From positions 1 through 32,155 of the forward strand of contig DASXCU010000123.1 of NCBI GenBank assembly GCA_036491035.1: DNA of 32,155 nt, read 5' to 3'. Under the pieces are notes generated by a model. That model made no database searches. It had not been told where the DNA came from and was given only the letters and a program-made list of their open reading frames with translations. Positions 7,967 to 15,886 of this stretch are shown piece after piece. The stretch's first letter is position 1; each line of letters opens with the position of its first letter. Origin of the DNA: Galbitalea sp036491035. Its GTDB lineage: Bacteria; Actinomycetota; Actinomycetes; Actinomycetales; Microbacteriaceae. The position numbers were made by a program, and so were the translations under genes.

Positions 7967-10140
7967 TGCAACGCGCCGGCGAGGAGGCTCACGAGAGCCT
8001 CGAGCTGGACGCTGCCTTCCGCAGTGATCTCGGTGTCCGAACCGTCGAGAGCACGTGCCGCCAGGCCCGCCTTGCTGTCGATGAGCTCGGCGATCTTCGC
8101 GTCGATCGTCTGCGCGGCGATGATGCGCCACGCGGTGACGGGCAGTTCCTGTCCGATCCGGTGAACGCGGTCGATCGCCTGGGTCTGCTCGGCGCTGGTC
8201 CAGCTGAGCTCGGCCAGCACGACGTTCGATGCGGCCTGAAGGTTCAGGCCGACGCCGGCGGCGGTGAGCGAAGCCACGACAACCGAAATCGCCGGGTCCT
8301 GGTCGAACGCGTCGATCGCGGCTTGCCGGGCTTTCGGAGTCTGGTCGCCCCGGATGGAGACCGTTCCGAGTCCCGCCTTCGCGAAGTGCTCCTCAGCGGT
8401 GTCCATCACGTCGATGTGCTTGGCGAAGAACACGACCTTGCCTACGTTGCGGGCGAGCTGCGCGGTGTAATCCGCGGCGAGCCCGGCCTTCGCCTGGCCG
8501 ATCTTGCGCACCATGGTGAAGACGTTCTCGCCGGTCTTGGCCGACTTCGACTCCTCGAGTTCCTCGTGCGCAACGGCACGGATAAGACGCTCTTTCGCGG
8601 CGTCGTCGAACTCTTCGTCGCCCTTCCGCAGCGCGAGACGGCGCTGGAAGCGATCCACCAGACGCGCGGTGAGCGCGGCCTCGGCCTCGCGGATCGAGCG
8701 ACCGAGATCGTCGTCCAGCTCGACGGGGATGTCGGCGACGCGACGAGCGGGGATGTCGGCGGCGACATCCACCTTCTTGCGCCGCACGATGCCCATGTCG
8801 ATGACGGCCTGCCGTGCCTCCGAGAAGAACCCGAAGTCGGCCGGCGTGAGGCCGGTGTCCTCGAGCTTGTCCATGAGCACGGGAAGTGGCTTCTTCTCGT
8901 CGATCCAGCCGAGGAACTGCCAGATCGCGCGGAAGTCGTCGATCTGGTTGATCAGCGGGGTTCCCGTCAGCGCCATGAACAATGCCTTCGGGCTGCTCGC
9001 GCGGATACTGCGAGCGAGCGACAGGACGTGCTTGGAGCGCTGGCTGGTGAGGTTCTTGATGAAGTGCGCCTCGTCCACGACCATGCCTTTGAAGCCGAAC
9101 CGGCCGAGCCAGCCGACGTGACGGTCGAGCACCTCGTAGTTCACGATCACGACATCGCTGAAGGCATCGACGTCATTGCCGTCTCCGTGCACCACGGTTG
9201 CGGTGCGCTGTGGAGTCCACAGCGCGACCTCGCGAGCCCAGTTTGTCTTGACCACGTTCGGCACAACGACAAGCAGCGGGTAGGAGTTGGAGACGGATGC
9301 GGCCAGCAGGGCCTGTGCCGTCTTACCGAGACCGGGCTCGTCCGCGAGAAGGAAAGTGCGGTGACCGGCTTTGACCTCCTCGACGAAGCGCGCCTGATGG
9401 CGCATGAGCTCGAGCTTGCCCGGTGTCTGCAGCGACTTGGCTTCTGGCAGGTCCATGCTTGCCGCACCGCCGCCCGCACCGTACTCGAACGCGCGGAACA
9501 GTGGCTCGATGAGCTCCCAGTTGGCAAGCTGGTTGACGCGCACCGGCTTCTGCGCAACGGCACTGAAATCGGGCGCGAGGAACGGGTTCGACATCTGCAG
9601 CTGGCGCACCGACTGCGGGACGACCTGCTTATCTGCCGCCAGGTCCTTGGGTGCCGGCTCCGTGGTAATGATGAGCTCGTCCGGGCTGAGTTCCATGCCT
9701 GCCGCGAGGAGCAGGTCGCGCCGCAGGGCCTTGGCGGCCGCCGTCACCGGGGCATCGTCGGCGAGAAGGGCGATCAGGCTGGTGTCACGCGCCGCCGTCT
9801 TCGCCAGGATGCCGGCCAGTCCATCCAGCCGCTTCTGTTCGTTCGAGCGTTCGGCGTCACTGAGGCTGGTGTCGACCTTCACGCGGGCGCGCTCCTCGCG
9901 GAGCAGAAGCGCGGCGACCTGAAAGCGTGCACGGTTGGCCGGCTTCAGGGGCCCCTTCTGGACTGCGGCCTCGACCTCCCGCGCGGCGCGAGCGAGCACG
10001 GGAATGACCCCCTGGTCATCCGCTCCACGGGAGCGGCGACGCTGCTGTGTGCCAGCGCGATTACCGGTCCCGCCGGAATTGCGTCCATCCGATGAACGCT
10101 GTCGCTGACGTTGGCCAGACTGAGCCGGTCCAGATGCCAA
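7963..10140 (-). CDS. SNF2-family DNA-dependent ATPase/helicase
   Basis: The 725-residue product begins with a basic low-complexity tail (residues 1-40) and a roughly 200-residue helical region. The Swi2/Snf2 motor follows: Walker A DEPGLGKT (267-274), DEAH box (356-359), motif III LTGTP (391-395) and motif VI QAIDRVHRIGQ (654-664). This is closest in style to SMARCAL1/HepA-type remodellers, which translocate on double-stranded DNA. The TTG start is supported by AGGAGA at 10146-10151 on the minus strand, 5 bp away. The gene is upstream of, and overlaps by 4 bp, the Stealth gene. Chromatin-type, repair or defence roles are all possible; the sequence does not decide. Confidence 0.9.
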   Translation of the reverse strand: MASGPAQSGQRQRQRSSDGRNSGGTGNRAGTQQRRRSRGADDQGVIPVLARAAREVEAAVQKGPLKPANRARFQVAALLLREERARVKVDTSLSDAERSNEQKRLDGLAGILAKTAARDTSLIALLADDAPVTAAAKALRRDLLLAAGMELSPDELIITTEPAPKDLAADKQVVPQSVRQLQMSNPFLAPDFSAVAQKPVRVNQLANWELIEPLFRAFEYGAGGGAASMDLPEAKSLQTPGKLELMRHQARFVEEVKAGHRTFLLADEPGLGKTAQALLAASVSNSYPLLVVVPNVVKTNWAREVALWTPQRTATVVHGDGNDVDAFSDVVIVNYEVLDRHVGWLGRFGFKGMVVDEAHFIKNLTSQRSKHVLSLARSIRASSPKALFMALTGTPLINQIDDFRAIWQFLGWIDEKKPLPVLMDKLEDTGLTPADFGFFSEARQAVIDMGIVRRKKVDVAADIPARRVADIPVELDDDLGRSIREAEAALTARLVDRFQRRLALRKGDEEFDDAAKERLIRAVAHEELEESKSAKTGENVFTMVRKIGQAKAGLAADYTAQLARNVGKVVFFAKHIDVMDTAEEHFAKAGLGTVSIRGDQTPKARQAAIDAFDQDPAISVVVASLTAAGVGLNLQAASNVVLAELSWTSAEQTQAIDRVHRIGQELPVTAWRIIAAQTIDAKIAELIDSKAGLAARALDGSDTEITAEGSVQLEALVSLLAGALQ

Positions 10141-10306
10141 GTGTGTCTCCTAGCGCTATGCGGTTACGCATAACTGTGCTGTGCAGGTAATAAAAATACG
10201 GGTACGGCGATCCTCACGAGCGAGCGATTCACTCGAACTGACCGGCACCAATTCGGAAATCCAGACCCAGATCGCGGCGCGACTGGTGGTTCCGTTGGTG
10301 CTGCTG
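10141..10306. promoter_or_regulatory. helicase leader with perfect dyad
   Basis: This gap carries the helicase promoter region. A perfect inverted repeat TATGCG-gtta-CGCATA occupies 10157-10172, just upstream of the helicase ribosome site at 10146-10151. An AT-rich stretch (10189-10198) lies further out and could contain promoter elements read leftward. The dyad is placed where a repressor could block transcription or RNA folding could affect ribosome binding. Confidence 0.45.
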
Positions 10307-10669
10307 CTATCTTACCCGCTTTTTGGCATTCCGGTCGTCTTCATTGGGAACCTTGATCAGCACACCGATCACGATGAATACCACGGCCGCGACGTACTGC
10401 GCGATCAGCCACCCGATCCAATGGCCCCAGTTGATCGGCCAGATCGGGTTCCATGCGACCACGATGACCGCCAGCAGCGGCAGCCACCACCACTGCTTCG
10501 ACTGGAACGCGTACACGCCGACGATGGCCGCAAGGACCGCGATCCCGACCTCGAACCAGTAGTAGATCGGCGAGTCAAGCAGCGCGAGTCCCGCGAGCAG
10601 GCCGATCGCACCGAGGATGCCCGGGGCGAGCGCGGTGCGGCGAAAGGATCGCGTCGGATAGCTGGACAC
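10307..10669 (-). CDS. DUF6804-like small integral membrane protein
   Basis: The 120-residue product has four hydrophobic segments (ILGAIGLLAGLALL, the following VGIAVLAAIVGVYAF, WWWLPLLAVIVVAW and YVAAVVFIVIGVLIK) and a Trp-rich loop NPIWPINWGHWIGW. This pattern fits the DUF6804 family of actinobacterial membrane proteins, whose function is not known. It has a basic N-terminus and a basic C-terminal tail. The GTG at 10669 is preceded 6 bp upstream by a -10-like TAGCCT (10676-10681, minus strand), so the transcript is probably leaderless. The gene diverges from the duplicated-domain gene. Confidence 0.78.
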   Translation of the reverse strand: MSSYPTRSFRRTALAPGILGAIGLLAGLALLDSPIYYWFEVGIAVLAAIVGVYAFQSKQWWWLPLLAVIVVAWNPIWPINWGHWIGWLIAQYVAAVVFIVIGVLIKVPNEDDRNAKKRVR

Positions 10670-10675
10670 TCCCCA

Positions 10676-10681
10676 AGGCTA
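10676..10681 (-). promoter_or_regulatory. -10 element (TAGCCT) of the DUF6804 gene
   Basis: TAGCCT on the minus strand ends 6 bp before the GTG at 10669, the spacing expected for a leaderless transcript. There is no ribosome site between them. Confidence 0.5.
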
Positions 10682-10757
10682 CGCGAGAAGAAAGTTAGGC
10701 AATGACTACCCATAGGGTGCTCTCCCACCGATCCCTAATCTTGAGACCGTTGCAGTA

Positions 10758-10811
10758 CCCAAGCCAAGCATTCGGCTCGCAAAACCCAAGCCAAGCGTTC
10801 GGCTCGCAAAA
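10758..10811 (+). repeat. 27-bp tandem repeat upstream of the duplicated-domain gene
   Basis: Two adjacent 27-bp units (10758-10784 and 10785-10811) differ at one base (A or G at the thirteenth position). Each contains AAGCCAAGC and TTCGGCTCGCAAAA. The unit is nine codons long and lies in an open frame continuous with the downstream gene, where it would encode PSQAFGSQN twice. The preferred start is downstream at 10855, so the repeats are more likely leader or promoter sequence. Confidence 0.9.
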
Positions 10812-10854
10812 CGACCTTCCCACGAACAAAGCGAAAGAAAGCAGGTGGCCCCGG

Positions 10855-11478
10855 ATGGGCTTCTTCGGAAATCTGATCGGATCGGCCGACAGTTCCGTTC
10901 TCCAGAACGGAATCCTCGGGCGCGGTGAAATCACCGGCCTCCAGATGAGCGGAATGACGCTGCAGTCCGGCAACGGACTGGTCGAGCGCAAGTGCACGAT
11001 CACCGCGAACGTATACCTCGACAACACCCCCGTGTTCGCCGCAACCATCGTTCAGCGCATCCAGGAGATCATCATTCCCCAGCTCTCCTCGGGCAGCGCG
11101 GTCGTCGCCGTGCGAGTGGACCCGAACGACCACTCGAAGGTCGCGATCGACTTCAACTCCGCTGTCCCCGAGGTCACCCTGGCCCGCACGACGGACAACG
11201 CGCACAGCGCCGCGTACCTGCTCGCCAACGGCAAGCCCATCAAGGTGGTGCTGGTCGCCGACCAACCGCTCGGCAAGAAGAACGCGGACGGCGTCGAGAT
11301 GTACGCTCTGCAGCTAACCGCCTACGAAGGGGTCGAGACGCCGTACCAGCTCACCGTCGGCAACCCCGTGCCCGCGACCGCACTCCCGTTGCTCTTCCCC
11401 GGTTCGAAGCTGAACGCACGGCTTGGTGACGACCCCAACTCGGTCGTCGTCGACTGGGCGGCCGGCGCGGCAACCTGA
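10855..11478 (+). CDS. protein of unknown function with two copies of one beta-rich domain
   Basis: I do not recognise a named family. The 207-residue product appears to be an internal duplication: residues 19-100 and 123-201 both run through a short strand pair, a central E/V-x-Y/C-x-L-type strand, a conserved TP turn (58-59 and 162-163), a proline turn (P75 and P178), a G-S (80-81 and 183-184) and a terminal V-D-P-N or D-D-P-N then V-x-x-D-F/W (89-100 and 192-201). No signal peptide or membrane helix is visible, so it is probably cytoplasmic. The ATG at 10855 has AGGTGG at 10843-10848 (6-bp gap). An upstream in-frame ATG at 10702 would add 51 residues including the tandem repeat, but that stretch reads as leader. 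Confidence 0.8.
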   Translation: MGFFGNLIGSADSSVLQNGILGRGEITGLQMSGMTLQSGNGLVERKCTITANVYLDNTPVFAATIVQRIQEIIIPQLSSGSAVVAVRVDPNDHSKVAIDFNSAVPEVTLARTTDNAHSAAYLLANGKPIKVVLVADQPLGKKNADGVEMYALQLTAYEGVETPYQLTVGNPVPATALPLLFPGSKLNARLGDDPNSVVVDWAAGAAT

Positions 11479-11501
11479 TCGCCCGGGCCGCGGTCGCGGC
11501 T

Positions 11502-11507
11502 TAGGCT
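11502..11507 (+). promoter_or_regulatory. -10 element (TAGGCT) of the M20 peptidase gene
   Basis: TAGGCT ends 6 bp before the GTG at 11514, and no ribosome site is present. This is the leaderless arrangement seen repeatedly in this window. Confidence 0.6.
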
Positions 11508-11513
11508 GGCCGG

Positions 11514-12836
11514 GTGACTCCGGTCGAACGATTCCGCGCGCTGCTCCAGATTCCCACGATCTCCCGGCTCGACACCGAGGCGATCGACTGGCCGCAGTTC
11601 GACCGCTTCGTCGCACTCTTGCCGGAGCTGTATCCCGTGCTGCACCGCACGCTGACGCGCGAACTCGTCGCCGAGCACTCGATGCTGTACCGCTGGGCGG
11701 GGCGCTCGGCCGAAGCGCCGACGATCCTGCTCGCCCACTACGACGTGGTCGCCGCGAGCGACGACCGCTGGGACCATCCGCCCTTTGGCGCTGAGCTCAC
11801 CGGCGAGGGCGAGAGCACCCTGCTCTGGGCTCGCGGCGCACTCGACGACAAGGGGGCGGTGGTCAGCATCCTCGAGGCGGTCGAACGCTGCGTCTCCGAG
11901 GGCTTCGTGCCCGCGAACGACATCTATCTGAGCTTCGGGCACGATGAGGAGACCATCGGCTCCGGGGCGCAGGCCATCGTCCGGCTGCTCGAGTCCCGCG
12001 GCATCCGCCCCGCGCTCCTGGTGGATGAGGGTGGCGCGGTCGTCGAGGGCATCTTCCCCGGAGTCGACGGCCCGATAGCTGTGGTCGGTGTCAGCGAGAA
12101 GGGCATCACTTCGGTCGACCTGACGGTCGTGCAGGACGGCGGGCACGCGTCCACTCCCCCGAGACTCAGTGCGACCGCCCGCCTCGCTCGCGCCATCATC
12201 CGACTCGACTCGACGCCGTTCCGAGCGCGGTTCTCGCCGACGAACCTCGAGATGATCCGCACGGTCGGCGCCCACGCTCGCCAGCCGTACCGGTTTTTGT
12301 TCACACAGCAGTGGCTCACCCGAGGCCTCCTGCTCGCCCTGTTCGGCCGGTTGAGCGACGAAACCCGCGCCATGGCCAGAACGACGGCGGTCGTCACACG
12401 GCTCTCGGCCAGCGACGCGGAGAACGCGCTGGCTGAGAAGGCCGTGGCGACCGTGAACATGCGGGTCGCGGTCGGATCGACCGTGGCCGAATCTGTCGAG
12501 CACATCCGCAAAGCCGTGCACGACGACAGGGTCGAGGTCAGCACGAAGAACCCGTCCGAGCCCTCGCCGGTCTCGCCCACCACCGGGCCACAGTGGGACG
12601 CGGTCCGCGGCGCGGTCCTCGCCGTCTACCCGAACGTGATCGTGACCCCGTACATCCAGCTCGGCGCCAGCGATTCCCGTCACTTCGCGCGTATCTGCAA
12701 CGCCGTCTACCGCTTCACGCCCTTCGAGATGTCACTCGCCGAGCGGGGAACGCTGCACGCCGTCAACGAGCGCATCCACGTCGCCACCTGGCTGCGCGGA
12801 ATCGACTTTTACGCGGCGCTCATCCGTAGCGTCTGA
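11514..12836 (+). CDS. M20-family metallopeptidase (PM20D1/carboxypeptidase-like)
   Basis: The 440-residue product is an M20 dizinc hydrolase. The first metal motif is LLAHYDVV, the bridging Asp is in WARGALDDKGA, the catalytic Glu pair is in FGHDEETIGSG, and the dimerisation-domain His is in the GGHAS motif. A later histidine near FEMSLAERGTLHAVNE completes the site. The family cleaves or forms amide bonds in dipeptides, N-acyl amino acids and related small molecules; the HYDVV/RGALDDK pattern is closest to the carboxypeptidase S/PM20D1 group. No secretion signal is seen, so it acts in the cytoplasm. It follows the duplicated-domain gene by 35 bp but has its own -10. Confidence 0.88.
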   Translation: MTPVERFRALLQIPTISRLDTEAIDWPQFDRFVALLPELYPVLHRTLTRELVAEHSMLYRWAGRSAEAPTILLAHYDVVAASDDRWDHPPFGAELTGEGESTLLWARGALDDKGAVVSILEAVERCVSEGFVPANDIYLSFGHDEETIGSGAQAIVRLLESRGIRPALLVDEGGAVVEGIFPGVDGPIAVVGVSEKGITSVDLTVVQDGGHASTPPRLSATARLARAIIRLDSTPFRARFSPTNLEMIRTVGAHARQPYRFLFTQQWLTRGLLLALFGRLSDETRAMARTTAVVTRLSASDAENALAEKAVATVNMRVAVGSTVAESVEHIRKAVHDDRVEVSTKNPSEPSPVSPTTGPQWDAVRGAVLAVYPNVIVTPYIQLGASDSRHFARICNAVYRFTPFEMSLAERGTLHAVNERIHVATWLRGIDFYAALIRSV

Positions 12837-12851
12837 GCGGCCGGCGTGGAG

Positions 12852-13445
12852 TTAGACGGCGGCGTCGTGGATGATCGAGATCGGCCGTGACATCGGCGGT
12901 GCGTCCGCGAGCCGCTCAAGCGCAGGACGCAGCTCGCTGAGCCACGCCTCATAGCCCTCGGGCGTCAGGTGCAGGCGGTCGGTGGTGTATTCGGGCTTCA
13001 GCTCGCCGTCCTCCGTCGCCATGGTGGCCCACAGGTCGAGGTACTGCGCGTGGACGTTCTGCGCGTACTGGCGCAGGTGCCGGTTCGCATCCTGGATGTC
13101 GTCCGCGTATTCCCGACCGCGCGGCAGGATCGACTGCACCAGCGTGCGACTGCCGGGTACGTCCTGCCGGACCATCGCGAGGAAGTACTCGATGCTGCGA
13201 ACCACGTACTCGACCGAGCGGCTCTGGCCGAAGTCGTTGCCGCCGATCAGGATGGCCAGCGTCTCCGGTTGGAGCTCGATGATGGCCGGAAGCCGCTCGG
13301 TCAGCCGATCGGTGGCGTCCCCGGGGGTCGCTTCGACGGCCACCCGATAGTCGGGAAACCACTTCTGCCAATCACCGCCAGCGGTGATGCTGTCGCCTAC
13401 GAAGACGATCGATTCGGAGGAACTCGGGTCGTCAATCTCAGTCAT
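12852..13445 (-). CDS. SGNH/GDSL-type hydrolase
   Basis: The 197-residue product has the SGNH blocks: GDSIT (nucleophile Ser) near the N-terminus, the GGND block III, and DRLHLTPEG (catalytic Asp and His) near the C-terminus. Family members are esterases, lipases or deacetylases; the short form without a signal peptide suggests an intracellular esterase. ATG at 13445 is chosen because GAGGTG lies at 13453-13458 on the minus strand, 7 bp away; longer open frame upstream overlaps that ribosome site. It is downstream of the aldehyde dehydrogenase pair but separated by about 130 bp containing a dyad, so it may be a separate unit. Confidence 0.87.
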   Translation of the reverse strand: MTEIDDPSSSESIVFVGDSITAGGDWQKWFPDYRVAVEATPGDATDRLTERLPAIIELQPETLAILIGGNDFGQSRSVEYVVRSIEYFLAMVRQDVPGSRTLVQSILPRGREYADDIQDANRHLRQYAQNVHAQYLDLWATMATEDGELKPEYTTDRLHLTPEGYEAWLSELRPALERLADAPPMSRPISIIHDAAV

Positions 13446-13530
13446 GAAAAAACACCTCGCTGTTTCCATTGTGCGCGTGCCCGCGTGCAGATGCCAACCG
13501 AGATGCACTCTCCAGCGGACTTCACAGGCT

Positions 13531-13546
13531 CAGACAGCGGTGTCTG
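13531..13546. promoter_or_regulatory. perfect dyad CAGACA-gcgg-TGTCTG
   Basis: A perfect 6+4+6 inverted repeat lies in the gap between the truncated aldehyde dehydrogenase stop (13576) and the SGNH gene start (13445), both read leftward. It has the form of a dimeric repressor operator. As a terminator it would be weak because no T-run follows on the minus strand. Confidence 0.45.
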
Positions 13547-13575
13547 ATAGCGACTCGGGTCCAGAAAAACCGGGT

Positions 13576-14421
13576 CTAGATCATGGACTTGGTGTGCCAG
13601 ACCGTCTTCGTTTCGGTAAATCCCACGACCCGGTCGAGTGACGGCCCGTAGTCTCCGGGGGTACGGACGCGCTTCAGCGTGTCCGCCGCGGAGATCTGCA
13701 GGTCGACCCAGTCCAGGCGCTCGGCCCCGGTGAGGTCGAGGGCGTTGACGTCGGCGTGGCTGGCGAGCCACGGCGCCATCTCCGCCGCGGACCCGGTGAG
13801 GATGTTCACGACGCCGCCGGGGACGTCGCTCGTGGCCAGGACCTCGGCCAGACTGATGGCGCAGAGCGGTGCCTGCTCACTCGCGACCACGACGACGGTG
13901 TTGCCGGTGAGGATGGCGGGGGCAATCACGCTGACCAGGCCGACGAGGCTGTCGGCGGGCGCGATGATGGCGACGACGCCGGTCGCCTCGGGCACGGAGA
14001 TGTTGAAATAGGGTCCGCTCACGGCGTTCGCGTTGCCGGCGACCTGCACGTACTTGTCGGCCCAGCCGGCGTACCAGACCCAGGTGTCGATGGCGTCGTC
14101 GACCTGCTTGCCTGCGGCTGCAGCGGTGACGCCTTCCTGCGAACTGATCTCGTGGACGAATTGCGCGCGGCGACCCTCCAGCAGTTCCGCGATTCGATAG
14201 AGCACCTGGCCGCGGTTGTAGCCGGTCGCGCCGGCCCACCCGGGCAGAGCGGCGCGCGCCGCGACCACGGCGTCACGAGCATCCTTGCGGCTCGCCTTGG
14301 CGGCGTTCGCGAGGAACGCGCCCTGCCTGGTGGCGACCTCGTAGGTGCGACCGCTCTCGCTACGCGGGAACTTTCCGCCGATGTAGAGCTTGTAGGTCTT
14401 GGGGACAGCGAGATGAGTCAC
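13576..14421 (-). CDS. truncated aldehyde dehydrogenase-fold protein lacking the catalytic half
   Basis: The 281-residue product aligns by eye with the N-terminal NAD-binding part of aldehyde dehydrogenases (YKLYIGGKFPRSESG at the start, AIIAPADSLVGL for the usual IPWNFP, LTGSAAEMAPWL for the Rossmann-fold turn). It ends before the region that carries the catalytic Glu and Cys. It cannot therefore be a normal dehydrogenase. The GTG start overlaps the stop of the full-length enzyme upstream as GTGA, so both are made together. The pair resembles ALDH16, in which a catalytic and a non-catalytic ALDH domain are fused; a structural or substrate-channelling partner role is inferred. The clean end and intact frame argue against a decaying pseudogene. 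Confidence 0.82.
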   Translation of the reverse strand: MTHLAVPKTYKLYIGGKFPRSESGRTYEVATRQGAFLANAAKASRKDARDAVVAARAALPGWAGATGYNRGQVLYRIAELLEGRRAQFVHEISSQEGVTAAAAGKQVDDAIDTWVWYAGWADKYVQVAGNANAVSGPYFNISVPEATGVVAIIAPADSLVGLVSVIAPAILTGNTVVVVASEQAPLCAISLAEVLATSDVPGGVVNILTGSAAEMAPWLASHADVNALDLTGAERLDWVDLQISAADTLKRVRTPGDYGPSLDRVVGFTETKTVWHTKSMI

Positions 14422-15869
14422 TTGGTGACCGCCTTCCTGGTCTGGAGGTACGCGGCGAGGCCGTGGCGCCCGCCCTCGCGGCCGTAGCCGGACTCCTTGT
14501 ATCCACCGAACGGCGACGCCGGGTCGAAGCGGTTGAAGGTGTTCGCCCAGATGACGCCCGCGCGAAGTTCGTCCGCGACAGCCAGGATCTTCGATCCCTT
14601 GTCGCTCCAGATCCCCGCGGAGAGGCCGTATGGCGTGTTGTTCGCCTTCGCGATCGCCTCGGCCGGAGTACGGAACGTCAGGACGGAGAGCACCGGCCCG
14701 AAGATCTCTTCGCGGGCGATGCGGCTCGAGGTCGAGACGTTGTCGAAGATCGTCGGAGCGAACCAGAAGCCGTTCTCCGGGATCATGCAGTCCGCGGTCC
14801 AGCGCGTGGCTCCCTCGGCCTCACCGATGTCGGAGAGCTCGCGGATGCGATCGAGCTGCTCGCGCGAGTTGATCGCACCGATGTCGGTGTTCTTGTCGAG
14901 CGGGTCGCCGAGGCGAAGGGTTGACAGTCGCTGCTTCAGTCGCTCGACGACGTCGTCGTGGATGTTCTCCTGCACGAGCAGTCGGGATCCGGCGCAGCAG
15001 ACGTGGCCCTGGTTGAAGAAGATGCCGTTGACGATGCCCTCGACCGCCTGGTCGATGGGGGCGTCGTCGAAGACGATATTGGCGGCCTTTCCGCCGAGCT
15101 CGAGCGTGAGCTTCTTGCCCGTTCCGGCGACCGACTTCGCGATCGCGCGGCCGACAGCGGTCGACCCCGTGAAGGCGACCTTGTTGACATCCGGGTGCTG
15201 CACGAGCGCCTGGCCCGTGTCACCAGCGCCGGTGAGGATGTTGACGACACCCGGCGGGAGTTCGGCCTGCTGCAGGATCTCCGCGAAGATCAGTGCGGAC
15301 AGCGGGGTCGTCTCGGCGGGCTTCAGCACGACGGTATTCCCCGCGGCGAGCGCCGGCGCGATCTTCCACGCGAGCATGAGCAGCGGGAAGTTCCACGGGA
15401 TGACCTGGGCGGCAACCCCGAGGGCTTGTGGCGAGGCGCCCAGTCCGGCGTAATCGAGCTTGTCGGCCCACCCGGCGTAGTAGAAGAACCAGGCCGCCAC
15501 GAGCGGAACGTCGACGTCCCGCGACTCCTTGATCGGCTTGCCGTTGTCGAGGCTCTCGGCGACCGCGAGTTCCCTCGCCCGCTCCTGGACGAGCCGCGCG
15601 ATGCGGAAGAGGTATTTACCGCGGTCGGCGCCGGACAGCTTCGACCAGGTCTTGTTGTAGGCCCGACGCGCAGCCCTAACGGCGGTGTCGACATCGTCCG
15701 CGTTGGCGTTCGCAATCTTCGCGATGTGCTTCTCGGTGGCGGGCGAGATCGTGTCGAACGGTCGACCGTGGCCGGGCACGAACTCCCCGTCGATGAACAG
15801 GCCGTAGGAGTCCCGCAGGTTCAGGATGGCGGTGGACTCGGGCGCCGGGGCGTATTCGAGGAAAGGCAT
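14418..15869 (-). CDS. aldehyde dehydrogenase, NAD(P)-dependent
   Basis: The 483-residue product has the complete catalytic set: IPWNFP, KPAETTPLSA, the FTGST turn, the general-base Glu in LTLELGGKAANIVF, the nucleophile Cys in FFNQGHVCCAGSR, and the EEIFGPVLSV motif. It oxidises an aldehyde to the acid. Directly downstream of deoC (17-bp gap), the natural substrate is likely acetaldehyde released from deoxyribose 5-phosphate, or the aldehyde of another deoxyribose route. Its stop codon overlaps the start of the truncated ALDH. ATG at 15869 gives the expected length. Confidence 0.93.
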   Translation of the reverse strand: MPFLEYAPAPESTAILNLRDSYGLFIDGEFVPGHGRPFDTISPATEKHIAKIANANADDVDTAVRAARRAYNKTWSKLSGADRGKYLFRIARLVQERARELAVAESLDNGKPIKESRDVDVPLVAAWFFYYAGWADKLDYAGLGASPQALGVAAQVIPWNFPLLMLAWKIAPALAAGNTVVLKPAETTPLSALIFAEILQQAELPPGVVNILTGAGDTGQALVQHPDVNKVAFTGSTAVGRAIAKSVAGTGKKLTLELGGKAANIVFDDAPIDQAVEGIVNGIFFNQGHVCCAGSRLLVQENIHDDVVERLKQRLSTLRLGDPLDKNTDIGAINSREQLDRIRELSDIGEAEGATRWTADCMIPENGFWFAPTIFDNVSTSSRIAREEIFGPVLSVLTFRTPAEAIAKANNTPYGLSAGIWSDKGSKILAVADELRAGVIWANTFNRFDPASPFGGYKESGYGREGGRHGLAAYLQTRKAVTK

Positions 15870-15886
15870 TAGTCAACCGTGCTCTG

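Noticed and set aside
8161..10095. 644-residue plus-strand open frame opposite the SNF2 gene
   Set aside because: It is the antisense shadow of a gene with full helicase motifs; its translation is Arg/Gly/Leu-rich with no domain, as expected for high-GC DNA.
11322..12683. 453-residue minus-strand open frame opposite the M20 gene
   Set aside because: Antisense shadow; the M20 frame carries all metal and catalytic motifs.
13576..14421. Truncated aldehyde dehydrogenase as a pseudogene
   Set aside because: The frame is intact, the start is coupled to the upstream gene, and the end is clean; a non-catalytic partner is more likely.
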